A DNA stretch of 64,000 bases, taken from Comamonadaceae bacterium. Its GTDB lineage: Bacteria > Pseudomonadota > Gammaproteobacteria > Burkholderiales > Burkholderiaceae_C. The stretch spans positions 283,223 to 347,222 of the forward strand of contig JAIYCB010000031.1 of assembly GCA_027488215.1 (NCBI GenBank), read 5' to 3'. Positions 60,272 to 64,000 of this stretch are shown in pieces. The notes beneath the pieces are model-generated. The model ran no database searches, was not told the DNA's origin, and saw only the letters and a program-made list of their open reading frames with translations. The number at the start of each line of letters is the position of its first letter. Position 1 is the stretch's first letter. The translations under genes were made by a program, and so were the position numbers.

Positions 60272-61627
60272 TCAAGCCTTGAATGCACTCAATGCAGGCT
60301 TGGCCTGGGTTCCGAATTGCCAAGCCGAAGCCACCGGCACGTCGCTCAGCACTGGGTTCTGGTGTTCAAGCCCTAAATCGATCAGCACCATGCGATTCTC
60401 CTCACCCGACTCGTCCGCCGTGGCGTCAATGCGCAATCTCATGGCCGATCGGTGGGCTGTCGCAGGCAAGTTCACCACACAAAACCGGCGGCATTGCCCA
60501 CTCAAAACCTCCTCGTGAAACGCCATGAAAAGATGTCGCGACGGTTCATCCAGGAAACCAATGAAGGGCTTGTATTGACATTGCGAACGCTGAATGTCGA
60601 GCATGATGGCCGCGGACAAGTTGGTTTGCGTGACCAGACCCTGAGCGTTCAAGGTCACAAAGCCCACGGGTGCAAAGTCATAAACATCCACATACTTTTG
60701 CAAATCCTGCTGTCCATCGTGCGCCGACGCCGCCTCCAGATGCATGACGTATTGCGCACCGTTGTGATGGGATCGTTCAGACAATTGATTCAAACGTTGC
60801 GCATATTGCTCTGAATCGTTCTGGATGCGGGCATAACACTCGCACACCGATTGAAGTAAGCCTGAACGGTTCTGAATGGCGATTTTTCCACGGCTGTTGC
60901 GGATCCAGCCTGCAGACTGCAATCTGCCCGCCGCCTGCGTGACCGACTCTCGCCGGACACCGAGCATGTTGGCAATGGTTTCATGGGTCACCACCAGCTC
61001 ATGGCTGTCCAGACCGTCTGAATTTCGCAGCATCCACTGACTCAGTCGTTCACTGACCGAATGATGGCGACTGCACACAATGCTCTGGGCCATTTGCATC
61101 ATCAAGGATTGGACATAACTCATGGCCAATTGCTGGAGTTGATCGTCTTCACTCAAAAAAGAAACAAAGCGGTCGGCCGACATGCGGTATGCCTGTCCTG
61201 AACACAAAACCTGAACACTGTTCTCCATGGACGCCGCCCCCAATACAAGAGGGACACCAATGAAGCCATTGCGGCCTGTCAAAGCCACCTCAACCGTCTC
61301 GCCTTCCATGGTGCTAGAGAGCAAGGAAGCCGTGCAAGTGGTCGGAAAGTAAACGTGCTGCAACGCACTGCCGCCCTCATAAATGACTTGTCCGGCGCTC
61401 AGATTGACCGCTTCCAGGCTGCCCTTCACGGCGTCATAGTTGTGCTCGGACAATGCCGCAAGCATCAGATTTTTTCGAGGATTTCCACGCCATCCTTCAC
61501 GCACGGGAAGGGAGTGCGTATATGCATTTTTCACCTCATCCCCCGGGTCTACAAGCAAGGCTTGCAATTCACGATCGCTCACCCATCGGGGTTGAACTTT
61601 GTTGGCGGTATGCAATGAGGTCCACAT
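60272..61627 (-). CDS. Crp/Fnr-type regulator fused to a C-terminal PAS domain
   Basis: A 451-residue protein from MWTSLHTANKVQPRW (61627), with GGAGAAAAGC just upstream; an in-frame Met at 61675 is less well placed. The cyclic-nucleotide-like region is at about 70-190 (IYEGGSALQHVYFPTTC; ALTGRNGFIGVPLVL), then a winged helix with HETIANMLGVRRESVTQAAGRLQSAG. From about 310 a PAS-like domain follows (DVYDFAPVGFVTLNAQGLVTQTNLSAA). The helix resembles that of the regulator at 42445-43128. A C-terminal PAS on a Crp/Fnr protein is unusual and suggests a second input. It is divergent from the giant adhesin-like gene. Confidence 0.88.
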   Translation of the reverse strand: MWTSLHTANKVQPRWVSDRELQALLVDPGDEVKNAYTHSLPVREGWRGNPRKNLMLAALSEHNYDAVKGSLEAVNLSAGQVIYEGGSALQHVYFPTTCTASLLSSTMEGETVEVALTGRNGFIGVPLVLGAASMENSVQVLCSGQAYRMSADRFVSFLSEDDQLQQLAMSYVQSLMMQMAQSIVCSRHHSVSERLSQWMLRNSDGLDSHELVVTHETIANMLGVRRESVTQAAGRLQSAGWIRNSRGKIAIQNRSGLLQSVCECYARIQNDSEQYAQRLNQLSERSHHNGAQYVMHLEAASAHDGQQDLQKYVDVYDFAPVGFVTLNAQGLVTQTNLSAAIMLDIQRSQCQYKPFIGFLDEPSRHLFMAFHEEVLSGQCRRFCVVNLPATAHRSAMRLRIDATADESGEENRMVLIDLGLEHQNPVLSDVPVASAWQFGTQAKPALSAFKA

Positions 61628-62024
61628 GCTTTTCTCCATCTTGAGATGCCGCCGCAACGATTGCAGCAAGGTCATGGACTCATGCTCCGGGATTCATGAA
61701 AGCAAGTCGATTGATCCAAAGGTATGTTTGCATTGACCAGACGGCCTATACACAACTGGCTGGAATCAAAGATCGCGTCTGGACGGGTCCAAGCATGAAC
61801 ATCACAGTGCTGCTTCTGTTCAGTCGGGGGCTCCAAGCACTTCCAACGATACCTATCTCAGGGATAACCCAACAGGTCAATCAAAACACACACTCTGCTG
61901 GATGGCGAATCCACCGACGTGAACGCAACATGGATGGGCTGCAGATCAGAAGTTTGCAGCTCCCAGTCAGGGAAGCAAATCAACACAAGTCGACCATGCA
62001 AATGGTTGGTCAATGGAGTTCACC
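61628..62024. other. Intergenic region between the Crp-PAS gene and adhesin-like gene
   Basis: This 397-base gap must hold both divergent promoters. A short plus-strand frame at 61696-62130 overlaps the adhesin start, lacks a ribosome site and shows no similarity, so I do not call it a gene. No palindrome like the one at 42367 is visible. Confidence 0.45.
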
Positions 62025-64000
62025 ATGGCTAAGAAAACCACTTCCGCAAAAAAACCCTTCTCACAGGACACCGTCAACGATGAAGGGGGCACTGAAACAA
62101 ACACGCTGTATGGGCAGCTCAATGCTTTAAGCACTCAAGAAAACGCCGCAAGCCTGTCGTCCAACAGAGCCAGCAAGCAAGTTGAATCGGCTAACTTGGG
62201 CAGCAGCGAAAAGACTGCAAGCGGCCCCATCACTTTGTCAGACACTTCACTCGCCAAACCACTGGCAACGACCAGCGTCAACAAGGTTTACCAACACTGG
62301 GCCGATGGCGATTCCGCGAAGGGATCATCCGCAGAATGGAACAACAACATCCTGTCCGACAGCAAATCGAATTACCTCGAAGGCGAAGTCGTTCCCCACG
62401 TTTTTTACTACAAGGCCAGCAACAGCCAACCGCTGGTCAACGGTCAAAGCTACACCTTCAATGTGACCTACAACTACTACCAGGCCAACACGAATGCCGG
62501 TGGCTTCCAGTTCATGACCTCGCCCGATGTGGACCGCGACCCCAGCAACTTTGCCGGCCTCGCCACAAGCGATGACGCCAGTTTTGCCAACGGTGGCGGC
62601 ACACAAGGTAACTTTCAAACAGTCAACGCCAACATCACTGGGGTGAGCGACGTCACCTACATCACGCGGGGTGGTGGAACGTTGGATGGTCAGGTCGCCA
62701 TCACCTTCACCTACACCGGCCCCACCACACAAAGCGGAGGTGCCGAAATCCAGTACGGCCTGATGATCGCCGCACCCGGCGCTGTGCCAGACCAGGGCAA
62801 AGGCGAAACCTTGGGAGCCACCGCTTGGACCGGTGGCTCTCTGCAGACCACCGTCGACATCGGTGGCAAAGGGGCCACTTCGATCCAACTCATGCCTTCG
62901 GCCATCATCGATGGCGAAATCAGCGGCATGAAATTCAACGACATGGATGGCAACGGCCTGCGCGACTCTGACGGCGCCGACAACATGGTAGGCACCGCCG
63001 ACGACGAAGTTGGCATGGCAGGCTGGACCCTCTTTCTGGACAAAGATGCGGATGGCGTTCTGGATGCTGGGGAGCGTTCGACCGTCACCGATGCCCAGGG
63101 ACGTTACAGCTTTTCCGTCACACCCGATGCCGATCCGACGGACCCAGACAACGACGCCTATCTGGTGCGCGAAGTGCAACAAACAGGTTGGATACAAACC
63201 ACACCCAACCCTTCAGGCATTGTGATCACTGCCATGCAACCCAAAGCCATGGGTGTGGATTTTGGCAACCAGCAACTGATGCCAGCGCTCAACATTGTCA
63301 AAGATGCCGCAGTCCCCGGCGGAACCGCCAACGTGGCGGGTGAGGTCATCAGCTACACCATCACCGTACAAAACACGGGCAACCAAGCTCTCACGGGTGT
63401 CACCGTCACCGATCCGATGATCGGCGACTTGATGCTGGTGGCCAATGCCTCGACAGCTGACGGTGAGCTCGACGTGGGCGAAACTTGGACTTGGACCGGC
63501 ACCCATGTGGTGACCCAAGCCGAAATCGACGCTGGCGGCTACATCCTCAACGTCGCCACTGCCGACTCGAACCAAACTGGCCCCGACACCGACGATGCTT
63601 CTGTCACGGTGGAGCAATCTGCCAGCCTGAACATCGTCAAGGACGCTTCTGTCGCGGGTGGCACGGCCAATGCCGCAGGCGAAGTCGTCAACTACACCAT
63701 GGCGGTCAGCAACACCGGCAACCAGACGCTCACAGGCGTTTTGGTTTCTGATCCCTTCATCAGCAACCTCACGCTGGTCGCTGACGCGGCCTCGGCCGAT
63801 GGCGAGCTGGATGTGGGCGAGACCTGGTCCTACACCGCCAGCCATGTCGTCACGCAAGCCGAGATTGACGCTGGCACACCCATCGTCAACGTCGCCACTG
63901 CCGACTCTGATCAGTCTGGCCCCGACACCGACGATGCTTCTGTCACGGTGGAACAATCTGCCAGCCTGAACATCGTCAAGGACGCTTCTGTCGCGGGTGG
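62025..64000 (+). CDS. Giant repetitive adhesin-like protein (SdrD-type B domain plus DUF11 repeats), 3'-truncated by the window
   Basis: The frame is open from an ATG at 62025, 6 bases after a GGAG, to the window end (658 codons). The N-terminus (MAKKTTSAKKPFSQD) has no Sec leader, which points to type I secretion with a C-terminal signal outside the window. Residues about 80-300 are a Ser/Thr/Gly-rich beta region. At about 306-420 a SdrD/Cna-B-like domain occurs (ISGMKFNDMDGNGLRDSDG; LFLDKDADGVLDAGE) with possible calcium-binding Asp runs. From about 422 there are DUF11 repeats of 113 residues starting LNIVKDA at 63288, 63627 and 63966, exactly 339 bases apart. It is probably a surface protein. 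Confidence 0.88.
   Translation, partial: MAKKTTSAKKPFSQDTVNDEGGTETNTLYGQLNALSTQENAASLSSNRASKQVESANLGSSEKTASGPITLSDTSLAKPLATTSVNKVYQHWADGDSAKGSSAEWNNNILSDSKSNYLEGEVVPHVFYYKASNSQPLVNGQSYTFNVTYNYYQANTNAGGFQFMTSPDVDRDPSNFAGLATSDDASFANGGGTQGNFQTVNANITGVSDVTYITRGGGTLDGQVAITFTYTGPTTQSGGAEIQYGLMIAAPGAVPDQGKGETLGATAWTGGSLQTTVDIGGKGATSIQLMPSAIIDGEISGMKFNDMDGNGLRDSDGADNMVGTADDEVGMAGWTLFLDKDADGVLDAGERSTVTDAQGRYSFSVTPDADPTDPDNDAYLVREVQQTGWIQTTPNPSGIVITAMQPKAMGVDFGNQQLMPALNIVKDAAVPGGTANVAGEVISYTITVQNTGNQALTGVTVTDPMIGDLMLVANASTADGELDVGETWTWTGTHVVTQAEIDAGGYILNVATADSNQTGPDTDDASVTVEQSASLNIVKDASVAGGTANAAGEVVNYTMAVSNTGNQTLTGVLVSDPFISNLTLVADAASADGELDVGETWSYTASHVVTQAEIDAGTPIVNVATADSDQSGPDTDDASVTVEQSASLNIVKDASVAG

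Noticed and set aside
61696..62130. A 144-codon frame before the adhesin-like gene
   Set aside because: It overlaps the better-supported adhesin start in another frame and has no ribosome site or family similarity.

Overview
The window reads as a gene-dense (about 60% GC) chromosomal segment of a betaproteobacterium, most likely Burkholderiales/Comamonadaceae (Limnohabitans/Rhodoferax-like; this is inference from gene content, not a database match). Supporting marks are two Bug/TctC tricarboxylate-transporter binding proteins, a lipoyl-bearing LpdA behind aceE-aceF, a sigma-70 with a long Lys/Ala/Pro-rich head, a synthase-type RelA, and a gentisate route for 3-hydroxybenzoate.

Layout. 1-8.3 kb: end of a Bug binding protein, a RecQ helicase fused to a worn phosphoribosyltransferase-like tail, the ribosome-assembly GTPase RbgA, and a minus-strand four-gene operon (Bug protein, molybdenum hydroxylase large subunit, ModA-like protein, 2Fe-2S subunit). 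8.3-19 kb: a 3'-5' exonuclease, a histidine kinase/OmpR regulator pair with an ExoD-like membrane gene behind it, a class II aldolase, an EamA transporter, a TauD-like oxygenase, a ccdAB toxin-antitoxin pair with a clear operator, and a DUF1800-DUF1501 pair. 19-26 kb: the aceE-aceF-lpdA pyruvate dehydrogenase operon, whose interdomain linkers contain in-frame copies of a dispersed palindromic repeat. 26-42 kb: a PAS kinase/FixJ pair, folD, oligopeptidase A, a secreted protein, tRNA-Val(GAC), relA, an alpha/beta hydrolase, a 3-hydroxybutyrate-type dehydrogenase, ompR-envZ and rpoD.

42.4-50.2 kb holds the most interesting block: a Crp/Fnr-type regulator behind a perfect 28-bp palindrome, then a tightly packed operon of a HlyD-like adaptor, a BcsA-like GT2 glycosyltransferase with a fused PilZ c-di-GMP receptor, a LivK-type periplasmic binding protein and a membrane PAS-GGDEF-EAL protein. 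Together they look like a self-contained sensor-to-polysaccharide circuit: ligand sensed in the periplasm, c-di-GMP turnover, and PilZ-gated polymer synthesis.

50.2-59.2 kb: a dienelactone hydrolase, a YkgJ protein, a higBA pair, a methyltransferase remnant, paaZ, then the gentisate operon (3-hydroxybenzoate 6-hydroxylase, gentisate dioxygenase, fumarylpyruvate hydrolase, maleylpyruvate isomerase). The same palindromic repeat fills every gap of that operon and forms a 115-bp tandem array upstream of paaZ. 59.2-64 kb: an aldo/keto reductase, a second Crp/Fnr-type protein with a PAS tail, and the start of a giant repetitive adhesin-like protein that runs off the window.
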